Of a stretch of DNA of 64,000 nucleotides, positions 9,493 to 19,685 are shown piece by piece (within the stretch, counting starts at the first letter, position 1; each line of letters opens with the position of its first letter). Origin of the DNA: Allofustis seminis DSM 15817 (GTDB taxonomy: Bacteria; Bacillota; Bacilli; Lactobacillales; Carnobacteriaceae_A). Location of the stretch: NCBI RefSeq assembly GCF_000374325.1, contig NZ_KB894084.1:28177-92176 (forward strand). Direction: 5' to 3'. Under the pieces are notes generated by a model. That model saw nothing but the letters and a program-made list of their open reading frames with translations, did no database searches and was not told the DNA's origin. The translations under genes were made by a program, and so were the position numbers.

Positions 9493-10540
9493 AAATAAAG
9501 CAAGTCATACCTTTATTGTCAATAATCCACACTTACGCAAAATAACAATTCAAAAAGAATGGATTGGAAAAACAGGACAATCAGCAAGCTTTAAATTACT
9601 AGCTGATGGACGACCAGCAATAGATGCTGATGGAAAAGAAGTAGGTACCATTACTATAACGGCAGCCAATCGTTGGAAAGCAACAATTGATAACTTGCCG
9701 AAAGTAAATGACAGTGGAGAAGAAATTGTCTATACTCTGGAAGAGCTACCAATTGCAGGCTTCCAAGCACAAGTGTCTGGAGATGCTGATACAGGCTTTA
9801 TTGTACGAAATTATAGCACTGAAAAAGTAGCCATTAATGGAACTAAGACGTGGAACGATGCCGACAACCAAGACGGTATCCGTCCACAAGAGATTAGGGT
9901 CAAGCTACTTGCGGATGGAAAAGTTGTTAAAGAGCAGAAAGTAACGGCAGCTGATCATTGGGCCTATCAATTTGATAATTTACCAAAATTCAAAGATGGC
10001 AAAGTGATTACCTATTCGATCGAAGAAGTCGATGTTAAAGGTTATAAAGCGGAAGTTGATGGATTTAACATTACGAATACGCATCTTCCAGAAACAACGA
10101 AAGTTACTGGAACTAAGACATGGAACGATGCCGACAACCAAGACGGTATCCGTCCACAAGAGATTATGGTCAAATTGCTTGCAGATGGAAAAGTTGTCAA
10201 AGAACAGAAAGTAACAGCTGAAATGAAATGGGAATTTACATTCGATCACTTACCAAAATTCAATAATGGTAAACGGATTGAATATACAATTCAAGAAGAA
10301 GCTGTCGCTGGTTATACGACAACTGTTCATGGAAATATGACCGAAGGATTTGTTATTACAAACCACCACAAACCGCATACACCACCTACAACAGGTAAGC
10401 CACCAAAAGAACCTAAAGGTCACTTACCAAAAACAGGTGCAATAAGATCACATCTCTTAATGGCGATCTTAGCAGTTGGAATAGGTGTAGGATTAGTTGC
10501 TTCAGCATTTAAAAAAGAAGAGACACTTATTGTAGAATAA
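9476..10540 (+). CDS. C-terminal Cna-B repeats and LPKTG anchor of the surface protein
   Basis: Continuation of the surface protein after the second frameshift. The frame itself opens upstream (ATG at 9413) but only carries homologous sequence from about 9476. It encodes three Cna-B type modules. The last two begin with nearly identical KTWNDADNQDGIRPQEI segments 90 residues apart. A Pro-rich linker follows, then LPKTG (codons 10424-10438), a hydrophobic membrane segment (LLMAILAVGIGVGLVASAF) and a short charged tail, which is the full sortase A sorting signal. The fragment has no signal peptide of its own, so it would not be exported if made separately. Confidence 0.75.
   Translation, partial: SVVLNENKASHTFIVNNPHLRKITIQKEWIGKTGQSASFKLLADGRPAIDADGKEVGTITITAANRWKATIDNLPKVNDSGEEIVYTLEELPIAGFQAQVSGDADTGFIVRNYSTEKVAINGTKTWNDADNQDGIRPQEIRVKLLADGKVVKEQKVTAADHWAYQFDNLPKFKDGKVITYSIEEVDVKGYKAEVDGFNITNTHLPETTKVTGTKTWNDADNQDGIRPQEIMVKLLADGKVVKEQKVTAEMKWEFTFDHLPKFNNGKRIEYTIQEEAVAGYTTTVHGNMTEGFVITNHHKPHTPPTTGKPPKEPKGHLPKTGAIRSHLLMAILAVGIGVGLVASAFKKEETLIVE
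9841..10220 (+). repeat. Tandem duplication within Cna-B repeat DNA, 270-bp period
   Basis: The segment starting aactaagacg at 9841 recurs at 10111 with very few changes over about 110 bp, including silent positions. The offset is exactly 270 bp, or 90 codons, one Cna-B module. The high nucleotide identity indicates recent duplication or gene conversion. Confidence 0.8.
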
Positions 10541-10544
10541 TTTA

Positions 10545-10576
10545 AAAAGAGCTGTTGAATAAACAGCTCTTTTTTA
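10545..10576 (+). terminator. Intrinsic terminator after the surface protein gene
   Basis: Perfect stem agagctgtt / aacagctct with a short loop, followed by a T-run, immediately after the stop codon. Confidence 0.9.
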
Positions 10577-10679
10577 TTTTTGGATGATGAGAGACTTATA
10601 TCTTCTCATAAGTTTGAGAAGTGTTAATCTATAAAAAAGCATTTGCCTAAAAAATAACATTTGAATCGGTGCTTAGGTC

Positions 10680-10708
10680 TTGACAGTGCATATAGAATTC
10701 ACTATAAT
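10680..10708 (+). promoter_or_regulatory. Consensus sigma-A promoter of rpoBC
   Basis: Exact TTGACA (10680-10685), 17-bp spacer and exact TATAAT (10703-10708). It lies about 260 bp upstream of rpoB, giving a transcript leader of roughly 255 nt. Confidence 0.9.
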
Positions 10709-10789
10709 TAATAGACGCTATGAAAGTACGTAGGTAAGGATTGACGCAAAGGCTATTGTTGCACTATTATCCAACAAGGCTCGTAGAGA

Positions 10790-10836
10790 AACAAAAGAAA
10801 TGTGAACATGAATCACACGTCTTTTGTATTTTTTTT
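10790..10836 (+). terminator. Putative attenuator (intrinsic terminator) in the rpoB leader
   Basis: acaaaaga..tgtg pairs with caca..tcttttgt and is followed at once by a run of eight T. It sits between the consensus promoter and rpoB, so transcripts would have to pass it to reach the gene. A smaller hairpin (TTGTTG 10756-10761 / CAACAA 10772-10777) precedes it. The structure is visible in the sequence; regulation by attenuation is inferred. Confidence 0.65.
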
Positions 10837-10858
10837 GCTTAAAATAGGGCGAAAATGT

Positions 10859-10904
10859 TCTTTGTTAGAAATTTGTAATGATGGTAATAAATTTGTAACA
10901 AAGA
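10859..10904 (+). other. Long inverted repeat in the rpoB leader
   Basis: Sixteen-base arms tctttgttagaaattt (10859-10874) and aaatttgtaacaaaga (10889-10904) match with one mismatch around a 14-nt loop. There is no immediate T-run. It lies between the attenuator and the rpoB ribosome-binding site, so it may be a second RNA structure or a protein-binding dyad. Confidence 0.6.
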
Positions 10905-10970
10905 GAGACCGTTAATTTTTCTTATGATACTGCCAATTTTGTAGCTAAATTTCAACGAGAGGTGAATAGA

Positions 10971-13900
10971 TTGCCAACGAAAGAAGTAAACTATGGAAAA
11001 CATCGAGTGCGCCGCAGTTTTTCAAGAATTAATGAAGTCTTGGAATTGCCGAACTTGGTAGAAATTCAACTAGATTCTTATCAGTGGTTCTTAGATGAAG
11101 GTCTACAAGAGTTATTAGATGATATTTCGCCAATTGATGATTTTTCAGGTAATTTATCGTTAGAATTCTTAGGATATGAATTTGAAGATCCTAAATATAC
11201 AGTCGATGAAGCGCGTGAGCATGATGCTAATTATTCAACACCTGTATATGTTAAGTTGCGCCTAGTCAATAAAGAATCAGGGGAAGTGAAAGAACAATCC
11301 GTCTTTTTTGGAGACTTGCCTTTGATGACAGATCAGGGAACATTTATCATTAATGGTGCTGAACGTGTCGTTGTTTCGCAGCTTGTTCGTTCACCAGGTG
11401 TATATTTTAGTCCGAAACCAGAAAAAAATGGGCGTGAAGGGTTTGGCGCAGTAGTCATTCCTAACCGTGGCGCGTGGCTTGAATATGAAACTGATACGCG
11501 CGGTTTGGCGAATGTGCGCATTGACCGTACGCGCAAGTTACCACTGTCTACATTAGTTCGCGCACTGGGCTTCGGTTCAGATGACGAAATTGAAGAAATC
11601 TTTGGCCGCAGTGAATCGCTACTTGAAACGCTTGAAAAAGATATCCATAAAAATCTTGATGATTCACGTGTTGAAGAAGCGCTCAAAGATATCTATGACC
11701 GCCTACGACCAGGAGAACCAAAAACTGCAGAATCCTCTCGTAACCTATTAATGACGCGCTTTTTTGATCCGCGCCGCTACGATTTGGCACGCGTTGGTCG
11801 TTATAAATTGAACAAAAAATTAGACTTAAAAACCCGCTTGCTCGGATTGACGCTAGCGGAGACGTTAGCTGACCCAGAAACGGGAGAGGTTATCGTTGAA
11901 AAAGGAACGAAAGTCAATCGTGAAGTAATGGACCGCTTAGCCCCTGCACTTGATAATAATCTTGGCATGGTCACATTGCATCCATCTCCAGAAGCTGTCG
12001 TAGCAGAGCCGATTGATGTACAAATGATCAAAGTCTATTCAGAAATGGATCCTGACCGAGTTGTCCACATGATTGGCAATGGTCAACCAGACCTCGATGT
12101 GAAATATATTTTGCCTGCAGATATGATTGCAGCCATGTCTTATTTCTTCGGATTGATGGAAGGGTTTGGTGAAGTGGATGATATTGACCACTTAGGCAAC
12201 CGTCGCATCCGCAGTGTTGGGGAACTACTCCAAAATCAATATCGCATCGGTGTTAGCCGTATGGAACGTGTGGTACGTGAGCGGATGTCGATTCAAGATG
12301 CGGACACAACCACTCCGCAACAATTAGTCAATATTCGTCCAGTTGTCGCGAGCGTAAAAGAATTCTTCGGCTCAAGCCAGTTGTCGCAATTTATGGATCA
12401 GGTGAACCCTTTAGGAGAATTGACACATAAACGTCGTCTCTCAGCACTAGGGCCTGGCGGATTGACACGTGAGCGCGCAGGCTATGAAGTCCGAGACGTT
12501 CACTACTCCCACTACGGTAGAATGTGCCCAATTGAAACGCCTGAAGGACCGAACATTGGTCTAATTAACTCTTTGGCAACCTTTGCTCGTGTTAATGAAT
12601 TTGGATTTATTGAGACTCCTTATCGAAAAGTAGACCGTAAAAATGGTCACGTAACACAAGAGATTCACTATTTAACAGCTGATGAAGAAGATCAATATGT
12701 AATTGCTCAGGCAAATGCATTACTTGATGAAAATGATAACTTCGTTGAAGATCGCGTTCTAGCACGTGAGCGAGCAGATAATGAAGAAGTAGCCATTGAA
12801 GATGTGGACTACATGGATGTTTCACCGAAACAAGTTGTCTCAGTGGCGACAGCAAGTATTCCATTTTTGGAAAATGATGACTCTAACCGCGCCTTAATGG
12901 GAGCAAATATGCAGCGCCAAGCAGTGCCACTTATGCAACCTGAAGCACCACTTGTTGGAACGGGAATTGAGTATCATGCAGCATTAGACTCCGGCTCGGC
13001 GATTATTGCCAAAGAATCAGGGGTCGTTGAATATGTTGACGGCGATACGATTAAAGTGACTGAAATTGATGGTAGCACACGTACTTATCACTTAGCAAAA
13101 TTCCAACGTTCAAACTCAGGTACAAGCTATAACCAACGTCCAATTGTAAAAGTTGGTGACTCTATCGACAAAGGTGAATTAATTGCTGACGGCCCATCCA
13201 TGGATAATGGTGAAATTGCCTTAGGTAAAAACCCGCTCATCGCTTTCACAACTTTTGACGGTTATAACTTTGAGGATGCGGTCATTATGAGTGAACGTCT
13301 TGTAAAAGATGATGTTTATACTTCGATTCATATCGAAGAATATGAAGCAGAAGCACGCGATACAAAATTAGGACCGGAAGAAATCACACGTGAAATTCCA
13401 AACGTTGGGGAATCGGCATTACGTAACCTTGATGAAGATGGAATCATTCGAATCGGCGCAGAAGTTCGCGATGGCGATATTCTCGTAGGAAAAGTAACAC
13501 CAAAAGGAATTTCCGAATTGTCAGCTGAAGAAAAATTACTTCATGCAATCTTCGGTGAAAAAGCGCGCGAAGTTCGCGATACTTCCTTACGTGTGCCACA
13601 TGGCGGTGGCGGAATTGTTAGCGATGTAAAAATATTTACACGCGAAAAAGGTGATGAGCTTTCTGCTGGTGTCAATGATTTGGTTCGCGTCTATATTGCA
13701 CAAAAACGTAAAATTAGAGTCGGCGATAAAATGGCAGGTCGCCATGGAAATAAAGGGGTTATTTCCCTTATTCTTCCAGAAGAAGATATGCCATTTATGC
13801 CAGATGGAACACCTGTCGATATTATGCTGAACCCACTGGGAGTTCCTTCACGTATGAACATTGGTCAAGTGTTCGAACTTCACTTAGGAATGGCCGCACG

Positions 13901-14531
13901 TGAATTAGGCGTTCGTTATGCAACACCAGTATTTGATGGAGCAACTGAACAAGATGTATGGGATGAGATTGCAAAAGTCGATTTGGTGGATAATGATGGA
14001 AAAGTTACATTATTTGATGGACGAACAGGAGAACCTTTTGACAAAAAAGTTGCAGTCGGCGTTATGTATTTCTTGAAACTCTCCCACATGGTCGATGATA
14101 AGATGCATGCACGTTCGACAGGTCCATATTCATTAGTAACGCAACAGCCGCTTGGAGGAAAAGCACAATTTGGAGGGCAACGATTTGGCGAGATGGAAGT
14201 GTGGGCGCTTGAAGCTTATGGTGCTGCTTATACACTTCAAGAAATCTTGACATATAAATCGGATGACGTTCAAGGTCGTGTTCGTGCATATGAAGCAATC
14301 GTAAAAGGCGATCCAATTCCAAAACCAGGAGTTCCTGAATCCTTCCGCGTGCTTGTAAAAGAACTTCAATCATTAGGTTTAGATTTGAAAGTCTTGAATG
14401 AAGCAGGCGACGAGATCGAATTGAAACTTGAAGATGAACTTGACGACATTATTAATGTTGATTCACTTGAACAAATGAAAAAAGAACAAGAAAGACTGCG
14501 TGCGCAGCAAGAAGATGAAATCAACAACTAA
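10971..14531 (+). CDS. rpoB: DNA-directed RNA polymerase subunit beta
   Basis: Beta subunit of core RNA polymerase, carrying half of the active-site cleft and the rifampicin pocket. I place the start at TTG 10971 because GAGAGGTG (10957-10964) then lies about 7 bp upstream; an in-frame GTG at 10962 overlaps that site. The length of 1,186 residues is normal for the order. The rifampicin region reads [20 protein letters not shown] with Gly where many Firmicutes have Ala; whether that affects drug binding is unknown. Further conserved blocks are [29 protein letters not shown] and the C-terminal [25 protein letters not shown] (given here as a landmark near residue 1070). rplJL does not precede it. 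It is transcribed with rpoC, 69 bp downstream. Confidence 0.98.
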   Translation: MPTKEVNYGKHRVRRSFSRINEVLELPNLVEIQLDSYQWFLDEGLQELLDDISPIDDFSGNLSLEFLGYEFEDPKYTVDEAREHDANYSTPVYVKLRLVNKESGEVKEQSVFFGDLPLMTDQGTFIINGAERVVVSQLVRSPGVYFSPKPEKNGREGFGAVVIPNRGAWLEYETDTRGLANVRIDRTRKLPLSTLVRALGFGSDDEIEEIFGRSESLLETLEKDIHKNLDDSRVEEALKDIYDRLRPGEPKTAESSRNLLMTRFFDPRRYDLARVGRYKLNKKLDLKTRLLGLTLAETLADPETGEVIVEKGTKVNREVMDRLAPALDNNLGMVTLHPSPEAVVAEPIDVQMIKVYSEMDPDRVVHMIGNGQPDLDVKYILPADMIAAMSYFFGLMEGFGEVDDIDHLGNRRIRSVGELLQNQYRIGVSRMERVVRERMSIQDADTTTPQQLVNIRPVVASVKEFFGSSQLSQFMDQVNPLGELTHKRRLSALGPGGLTRERAGYEVRDVHYSHYGRMCPIETPEGPNIGLINSLATFARVNEFGFIETPYRKVDRKNGHVTQEIHYLTADEEDQYVIAQANALLDENDNFVEDRVLARERADNEEVAIEDVDYMDVSPKQVVSVATASIPFLENDDSNRALMGANMQRQAVPLMQPEAPLVGTGIEYHAALDSGSAIIAKESGVVEYVDGDTIKVTEIDGSTRTYHLAKFQRSNSGTSYNQRPIVKVGDSIDKGELIADGPSMDNGEIALGKNPLIAFTTFDGYNFEDAVIMSERLVKDDVYTSIHIEEYEAEARDTKLGPEEITREIPNVGESALRNLDEDGIIRIGAEVRDGDILVGKVTPKGISELSAEEKLLHAIFGEKAREVRDTSLRVPHGGGGIVSDVKIFTREKGDELSAGVNDLVRVYIAQKRKIRVGDKMAGRHGNKGVISLILPEEDMPFMPDGTPVDIMLNPLGVPSRMNIGQVFELHLGMAARELGVRYATPVFDGATEQDVWDEIAKVDLVDNDGKVTLFDGRTGEPFDKKVAVGVMYFLKLSHMVDDKMHARSTGPYSLVTQQPLGGKAQFGGQRFGEMEVWALEAYGAAYTLQEILTYKSDDVQGRVRAYEAIVKGDPIPKPGVPESFRVLVKELQSLGLDLKVLNEAGDEIELKLEDELDDIINVDSLEQMKKEQERLRAQQEDEINN

Positions 14532-14600
14532 TTCAATCATTAAACAACGTTAAAAAAGAGCTAGGGCAGCTCAAAAATATATAAAGGGAGGTTTGCCCCC

Positions 14601-17600
14601 TTGGCTGATGTAAATAAATTTGAAAGTATCCGTATTGGACTTGCTTCACCTGAAAAAATTCGCAGCTGGTCTTATGGAGAAGTAACCAAGCCGGAAACGA
14701 TTAATTATCGCACATTGAAACCAGAAAAAGACGGACTTTTTGATGAACGCATTTTTGGGCCAACAAAAGATTATGAATGTGCCTGCGGAAAATATCGCCG
14801 TATTCACTACAAGGGTGTCGTTTGTGATCGTTGTGGTGTAGAAGTCACAAGCTCTAAAGTACGCCGCGAACGTATGGGACATTTGGAGCTAGCTACGCCT
14901 GTTACCCACATTTGGTACTTTAAAGGGATTCCAAGTCGCTTAGGGTTGATTTTAGATATGTCACCACGAAGTCTAGAAGAAATTATCTACTATGCTTCCT
15001 ATGTTGTGATTGATCCAGGCGACACTGACCTAGAGAAAAAACAATTATTAAATGAGTTCGAATATCATGACTATCGCATGCAATATGGCAATGCATTCTA
15101 TGCTGAAATCGGTGCCGAAGCAATTCGCCTTCTCTTAAAAGAAGTCGATTTAGAAAAAGAAGTTGAAGAATTAAAAGAATTCTTACAAACTGCAACGGGT
15201 CAACGCCGTACACGCGCGATTCGCCGCCTTGATATTTTAGATGCATTTATTGCGAGTGGTAATGAGCTTGACTGGATGGTCATGGATGTTATCCCAGTCA
15301 TCCCACCAGATCTACGTCCAATGGTTCAACTGGACGGTGGTCGTTTTGCAACGAGCGATTTGAATGATTTATATCGTCGTGTAATTAACCGCAACAATCG
15401 TCTAAAACGATTGATTGATTTGAATGCACCGCATATTATCGTTCAAAATGAAAAACGTATGTTACAAGAAGCAGTCGATGCTCTAATTGATAATGGGCGC
15501 CGTGGCCGTCCAGTAACAGGACCAGGAAATCGTCCGTTGAAATCACTTTCTCATATGCTGAAAGGAAAACAAGGACGCTTCCGTCAGAATTTGCTAGGAA
15601 AACGTGTAGATTATTCGGGACGATCTGTTATCGTTGTCGGTCCGAACTTAAAAATGTATGAATGCGGTCTGCCAAAAGAGATGGCGATCGAGCTTTTCAA
15701 ACCATTTGTTATGAAAGAATTAGTAGCACGCAATCTAGCGACTAACGTCAAAAATGCCAAACGCAAAATTGAACGCTTGGACAATGATATTTGGGAAGTG
15801 CTTGAAGATGTAATTCGTGAACATCCTGTCCTTTTAAACCGCGCCCCAACCCTACACCGATTAGGAATCCAAGCATTTCAGCCAGTGCTCGTGGATGGCC
15901 GCGCTATTCGCTTGCACCCATTAGCATGTGAGGCATATAATGCGGACTTTGATGGGGACCAGATGGCAGTTCACGTTCCACTGAGCGAAGAAGCTAAAGC
16001 TGAAGCGCGCATCTTAATGCTCGGTGCTCAAAATATTTTGAACCCGAAAGATGGTCGCCCAGTTGTAACACCTTCACAGGACATGGTCTTAGGAAATTAT
16101 TATTTAACAATTGAACAACCAGGAGCTAAAGGTGAAGGAATGGTCTTTTCAAGCAGTAATGAAGCTTACCAAGCATATAAGACAGGCTATGTTCATCTGC
16201 ACTCACGTGTTGCAATTCGCCCAACGGACCTTCCAGAGAAAACATTCTCAAAAGCTCAACGTGATCAATATATGATCACAACGGTCGGAAAAATTATCTT
16301 TAATGGTATTATGCCGAAAGAGTTCCCATATTTAAATGAACCATCCATTTATAATTTGGAAGAACAGACACCTGATAAATATTTCGTCCCTTATGGCGTA
16401 GATATCAAAGCAGCCATTCGAGAAATGCCGATTGTTTCACCATTTAAGAAAAAAGATTTGGGAAATGTTATCGCCGAAGTATTCAAGCGTTTCAAAGTGA
16501 CGGAAACAAGTCGCATGCTTGATGAGATGAAAGACCTTGGTTATTCTTATGCAACGAAATCAGGTATTACTGTCAGTGTTGCTGATGTTATTACATTAGA
16601 AGAAAAACCTGAAATTTTAGCACAATCGACAGAAAAAGTCGAACGTATCAATGCTACTTATCGTCGCGGTTTGATTACAGAAGAAGAACGCTACCAAAAT
16701 ATTATCGATGTTTGGACACAAGCACGTGATACTATTGAAGATCATCTTGTACATTCATTGGAACAAAATAATAATATCTTTATGATGAGTGATTCGGGTG
16801 CACGTGGTAACGTTTCGAACTTGACACAGCTTGCGGGAATGCGCGGATTGATTGCTGGCCCTAATGGACAAATTATGGAATTGCCAATCACTTCAAACTT
16901 CCGCGAAGGTTTAAGCGTTTTGGAAATGTTCATTTCAACGCACGGTGCACGTAAAGGAATGACCGATACAGCGCTCAAGACAGCAGACTCTGGTTACTTA
17001 ACCCGCCGCTTGGTCGATGTGGCGCAAGATGTGATTATTCGCGAAGAAGATTGTGGCACATCACGTGGACTTGTAGCTAGAGCACTTAAAAATGGCAAAG
17101 AAGAGATCGAGTCGCTTGAAGAACGTATTACGGGTCGTTATAGTTTGCGCACGCTGCTTCATCCTGAAACAAGCGAAATACTTGTGAAGGCAAATGAAAT
17201 GATTACAGAAGATATTGCTCGCAAAATTATTAAAGCGGGTTATGAAGAAGTGCCAATTCGTTCAGTATTCAACTGTAACACACGCCATGGCGTCTGCCGT
17301 AAATGTTATGGCCGCAACTTAGCGACAGGACATGAAGTAGAAGTCGGCGAAGCAGTTGGAACAATTGCGGCACAATCTATCGGTGAACCAGGAACACAGC
17401 TAACAATGCGTACATTCCACACAGGTGGTGTTGCGGGCGATGATATTACGCAAGGGCTTCCACGTGTTCAAGAAATATTTGAAGCACGTCATCCAAAAGG
17501 ACAAGCAACAATTAGTGAAGTCGAAGGTGAAGTTATCTCGATTGAAGAGAATGTTGCGGAACGTCTGAAAGAAGTTACGATTAAAGGCGCTACCGATACA

Positions 17601-18224
17601 CGTGCTTATACTTTACCAATCAATGCGCGTATGAAAGTTGAAATTGGTAATGTGATTGAACGTGGAGCACCAATAAATGAAGGGTCAATCGATCCAAAAG
17701 AACTGCTTGCAGTAAGCGATATTATGACACTTCAAAGCTATATGCTCAAAGAAGTTCAATATGCATATCGTAGCCAAGGGGTTGAAATTGGCGATAAACA
17801 CGTTGAAGTTATCGTGCGTCAGATGCTTAGAAAAGTGCGCGTCCTTGATCCAGGCGATACAGATCTGTTGCCAGGAGCTTTAATGGACATCCATGACTTT
17901 AAAAATCAAATTACACAAACATTGAAATCTGGTGGACAACCAGCGACTGCACGTCCAGTCCTTTTAGGAATTACCAAAGCTGCCTTGGAAACTAATAGTT
18001 TCTTATCGGCTGCTTCATTCCAAGAAACGACACGCGTTTTAACAGATGCTGCCATTCGTGGAAAAGAAGATGAACTTATTGGACTGAAAGAAAATGTCAT
18101 CATTGGAAAATCTATTCCAGCTGGAACGGGAATGAAAATTTATAACGCAATTGAGCCTTATTACACTGGCCCGAATGTTATCCCACAAGAAGATGGCGAA
18201 GATGTTATTGAAGAAGTAGAATAA
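14601..18224 (+). CDS. rpoC: DNA-directed RNA polymerase subunit beta'
   Basis: Beta' subunit of core RNA polymerase, 1,207 residues, starting at TTG 14601 behind AAGGGAGGT. The N-terminal zinc finger is visible as [20 protein letters not shown] (about residue 60). The catalytic loop [16 protein letters not shown] holds the three Mg-binding aspartates (about residue 455). The second zinc site [14 protein letters not shown] (about residue 893) precedes the trigger-loop region ([20 protein letters not shown]). Both subunits lie in the usual rpoB-rpoC order, and the pair ends at a strong terminator, so they form a two-gene unit separate from the str operon. Confidence 0.98.
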   Translation: MADVNKFESIRIGLASPEKIRSWSYGEVTKPETINYRTLKPEKDGLFDERIFGPTKDYECACGKYRRIHYKGVVCDRCGVEVTSSKVRRERMGHLELATPVTHIWYFKGIPSRLGLILDMSPRSLEEIIYYASYVVIDPGDTDLEKKQLLNEFEYHDYRMQYGNAFYAEIGAEAIRLLLKEVDLEKEVEELKEFLQTATGQRRTRAIRRLDILDAFIASGNELDWMVMDVIPVIPPDLRPMVQLDGGRFATSDLNDLYRRVINRNNRLKRLIDLNAPHIIVQNEKRMLQEAVDALIDNGRRGRPVTGPGNRPLKSLSHMLKGKQGRFRQNLLGKRVDYSGRSVIVVGPNLKMYECGLPKEMAIELFKPFVMKELVARNLATNVKNAKRKIERLDNDIWEVLEDVIREHPVLLNRAPTLHRLGIQAFQPVLVDGRAIRLHPLACEAYNADFDGDQMAVHVPLSEEAKAEARILMLGAQNILNPKDGRPVVTPSQDMVLGNYYLTIEQPGAKGEGMVFSSSNEAYQAYKTGYVHLHSRVAIRPTDLPEKTFSKAQRDQYMITTVGKIIFNGIMPKEFPYLNEPSIYNLEEQTPDKYFVPYGVDIKAAIREMPIVSPFKKKDLGNVIAEVFKRFKVTETSRMLDEMKDLGYSYATKSGITVSVADVITLEEKPEILAQSTEKVERINATYRRGLITEEERYQNIIDVWTQARDTIEDHLVHSLEQNNNIFMMSDSGARGNVSNLTQLAGMRGLIAGPNGQIMELPITSNFREGLSVLEMFISTHGARKGMTDTALKTADSGYLTRRLVDVAQDVIIREEDCGTSRGLVARALKNGKEEIESLEERITGRYSLRTLLHPETSEILVKANEMITEDIARKIIKAGYEEVPIRSVFNCNTRHGVCRKCYGRNLATGHEVEVGEAVGTIAAQSIGEPGTQLTMRTFHTGGVAGDDITQGLPRVQEIFEARHPKGQATISEVEGEVISIEENVAERLKEVTIKGATDTRAYTLPINARMKVEIGNVIERGAPINEGSIDPKELLAVSDIMTLQSYMLKEVQYAYRSQGVEIGDKHVEVIVRQMLRKVRVLDPGDTDLLPGALMDIHDFKNQITQTLKSGGQPATARPVLLGITKAALETNSFLSAASFQETTRVLTDAAIRGKEDELIGLKENVIIGKSIPAGTGMKIYNAIEPYYTGPNVIPQEDGEDVIEEVE

Positions 18225-18230
18225 AAAGAA

Positions 18231-18263
18231 AAAAGCTAACTCTTTAAAGGGTTAGCTTTTTTA
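18231..18263 (+). terminator. Intrinsic terminator after rpoC
   Basis: aaagctaac and gttagcttt arms with a short loop and a T6 run, directly after the rpoC stop. Confidence 0.9.
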
Positions 18264-18316
18264 TATTACCCGACATTTATCTATGATATGCAACGAGAAA
18301 TTTATGAAAGGCAGAA

Positions 18317-18341
18317 GCCTTCATTTTTTAAAAATGAAGGC
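18317..18341. other. Perfect 12-bp inverted repeat between rpoC and rpsL
   Basis: gccttcattttt / aaaaatgaaggc around a single T. It has no T-run on either side, so it is not an ordinary terminator. A partial copy of the same arm (atgaaaggc, 18304-18312) lies just upstream and could pair with gccttcat instead. Possible operator or RNA element; function unknown. Confidence 0.5.
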
Positions 18342-18456
18342 GAAAAAAAGAGGGACATTTTTGGCGATAGAAATAATATATAATGGTAGTTTTTGTTTTC
18401 ATAAGAGGTAGAGTATAAATTGCCGAAAAAAGTAGATGATTTTTTTATTTTTTTAG

Positions 18457-18485
18457 TTGACACGTTAAAAGGGGCATGTTATTCT
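18457..18485 (+). promoter_or_regulatory. Promoter of the str operon
   Basis: TTGACA (18457-18462), 17-bp spacer, TATTCT (18480-18485). It lies about 180 bp before rpsL and implies a long leader. Confidence 0.8.
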
Positions 18486-18491
18486 AATGAA

Positions 18492-18664
18492 GGTGCTTAA
18501 AGCGGGACCCTTATGCCTTAATGGCAAGGATCCCATTGAGTACAGACGATACATTCATCCAATCGCTTTATATTATAAGGCGATTTATAATTTTGATGAG
18601 TTGCAAACGCCTGGATGTGTGGTCTAAAAATTTTAAGTGAAACACTGTTGGAAGGAGGATAAAT
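18492..18664 (+). ncRNA. Structured leader RNA of the str operon
   Basis: Between promoter and rpsL lie two clear hairpins. The first is 18504-18534 (ggga..cct..tgcc / ggca..agg..tccc with a 5-nt loop). The second is 18561-18585 (aatcgcttta / taaggcgatt, one G-U). No T-run follows, so control, if any, is more likely translational or by protein binding. I cannot match it to a known family. Confidence 0.5.
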
Positions 18665-19078
18665 ATGCCAACAATTAACCAGTTAGTTCGCAGTCCTAGA
18701 AAAAGCAAAGTAGAAAAATCTGAATCACCTGCTTTGAATAGAGGATTTAACACATTAAAACGTCGTCCAACGCGTGTCCTTTCCCCACAAAAACGTGGAG
18801 TATGTACGCGTGTCGGAACCATGACCCCTAAAAAACCGAACTCTGCATTGCGTAAATATGCGCGTGTTCGTTTATCGAACCAAGTAGAAGTTACTGCATA
18901 TATCCCGGGTGAAGGTCACAACTTACAAGAACACAGCGTGGTCCTTATTCGCGGTGGTCGTGTAAAAGACTTACCAGGGGTACGTTACCATATCGTTCGT
19001 GGTGCACTTGACACTGCAGGCGTAACGGATCGTAAACAAGGCCGTTCTAAATATGGAACAAAAAAACCTAAAGAATAA
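18665..19078 (+). CDS. rpsL: 30S ribosomal protein S12
   Basis: S12 sits at the decoding centre of the 30S subunit and is the classic streptomycin-resistance target. It has 137 residues, the normal length in Firmicutes, with a strong GGAAGGAGG site before ATG. The decoding loop reads [11 protein letters not shown], with Lys at the position mutated in streptomycin resistance (wild-type form), and the second loop is [12 protein letters not shown]. It is the first gene of the str operon, 46 bp before rpsG, behind its own promoter and structured leader. Confidence 0.98.
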   Translation: MPTINQLVRSPRKSKVEKSESPALNRGFNTLKRRPTRVLSPQKRGVCTRVGTMTPKKPNSALRKYARVRLSNQVEVTAYIPGEGHNLQEHSVVLIRGGRVKDLPGVRYHIVRGALDTAGVTDRKQGRSKYGTKKPKE

Positions 19079-19124
19079 AAAAGATTAACCATTTGGAATA
19101 GATTTTAAGAAAGGGGGAGGGGCT

Positions 19125-19595
19125 ATGTCTCGTAAAGGTCCAGCACCAAAAAGAGATGTTGCGCCAGATCCGATTTATCAATCAAAACTTGTAACTCGTT
19201 TGATTAATCAAGTCATGGTTGACGGAAAACGCGGAAAATCAATTACTATCTTATATGAAGCATTTGACATTATTAAAGATAAAACAGGAAATGATCCTTT
19301 AGAAGTTTTTGAGGCAGCAATGCAAAACATCATGCCTGTTTTAGAAACGAAATCTCGTCGTGTAGGAGGTTCTAACTATCAAGTGCCAATGGAAGTTCGT
19401 CCGGAACGTCGTACAACTTTAGCATTGCGCTGGTTAGTGAACTATGCACGCCTTCGTGGAGAAAGAACCATGCAAGAACGTCTTGCTTACGAAATCATGG
19501 ACGCTGCTAATAACACAGGCGCAGCTGTTCGCAAACGTGAAGATGTTCATAAGATGGCAGAAGCAAACAAAGCTTTCGCACATTATCGCTGGTAA
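19125..19595 (+). CDS. rpsG: 30S ribosomal protein S7
   Basis: S7 nucleates assembly of the 30S head by binding the 3' major domain of 16S rRNA. The product is 156 residues, as usual, with the conserved start [18 protein letters not shown] and the end [23 protein letters not shown] site lies upstream of ATG. In E. coli S7 represses its own operon by binding the rpsL-rpsG gap. Here that gap is only 46 bp with no strong hairpin, so any autoregulation would have to act elsewhere, for example on the leader. It is followed by fusA after 90 bp. Confidence 0.98.
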   Translation: MSRKGPAPKRDVAPDPIYQSKLVTRLINQVMVDGKRGKSITILYEAFDIIKDKTGNDPLEVFEAAMQNIMPVLETKSRRVGGSNYQVPMEVRPERRTTLALRWLVNYARLRGERTMQERLAYEIMDAANNTGAAVRKREDVHKMAEANKAFAHYRW

Positions 19596-19685
19596 GCATC
19601 ATCCACGCTTAACATTAAAGAAACTTATCATAATTGATAATTTCTTACAGAAATAAAAATAAAGAAAAAGAGGTGTAACGAAAAA

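Larger units (their letters stand above)
1400..10540 (+). pseudogene. Giant LPXTG surface protein (BspA-LRR, MucBP-like, Cna-B domains), broken by two frameshifts
   Basis: Reading through two single-base frameshifts gives one continuous protein of about 3,045 residues with a signal peptide and an LPKTG wall anchor. Shift 1 lies near 1555: a T4 run would need to be T5 for the frame to continue as TGFSKDQTISKLEIP into the leucine-rich repeats. Shift 2 lies at 9475: one extra C would have to be removed to turn QSFQCCTE-stop into QSFSVVLNEN. The codons on both sides are clean and domain-bearing. Family knowledge predicts an adhesin attached by sortase. As written, the first 61 codons end in a stop and the 2,587-codon body has neither a signal peptide nor an anchor, so no product could be displayed. 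Either the gene is recently inactivated or the sequence carries two indel errors. Confidence 0.8.

Noticed and set aside
9841..10220. Regular repeats considered as a CRISPR array
   Set aside because: Only two units, 270 bp apart, inside a protein-coding Cna-B repeat.
10720..10737. Five-codon ORF (MKVRR) at the start of the rpoB leader as a leader peptide
   Set aside because: It starts within a few bases of the likely transcript start and has no ribosome-binding site; chance alone explains it.
12361..12530. Rifampicin-resistance mutation in rpoB
   Set aside because: The cluster I residues most often mutated (Gln, Asp, His and Ser in QFMDQ, THKRR and LSAL) are wild type. Only a Gly replaces Ala in NPLGE, whose effect is unknown.
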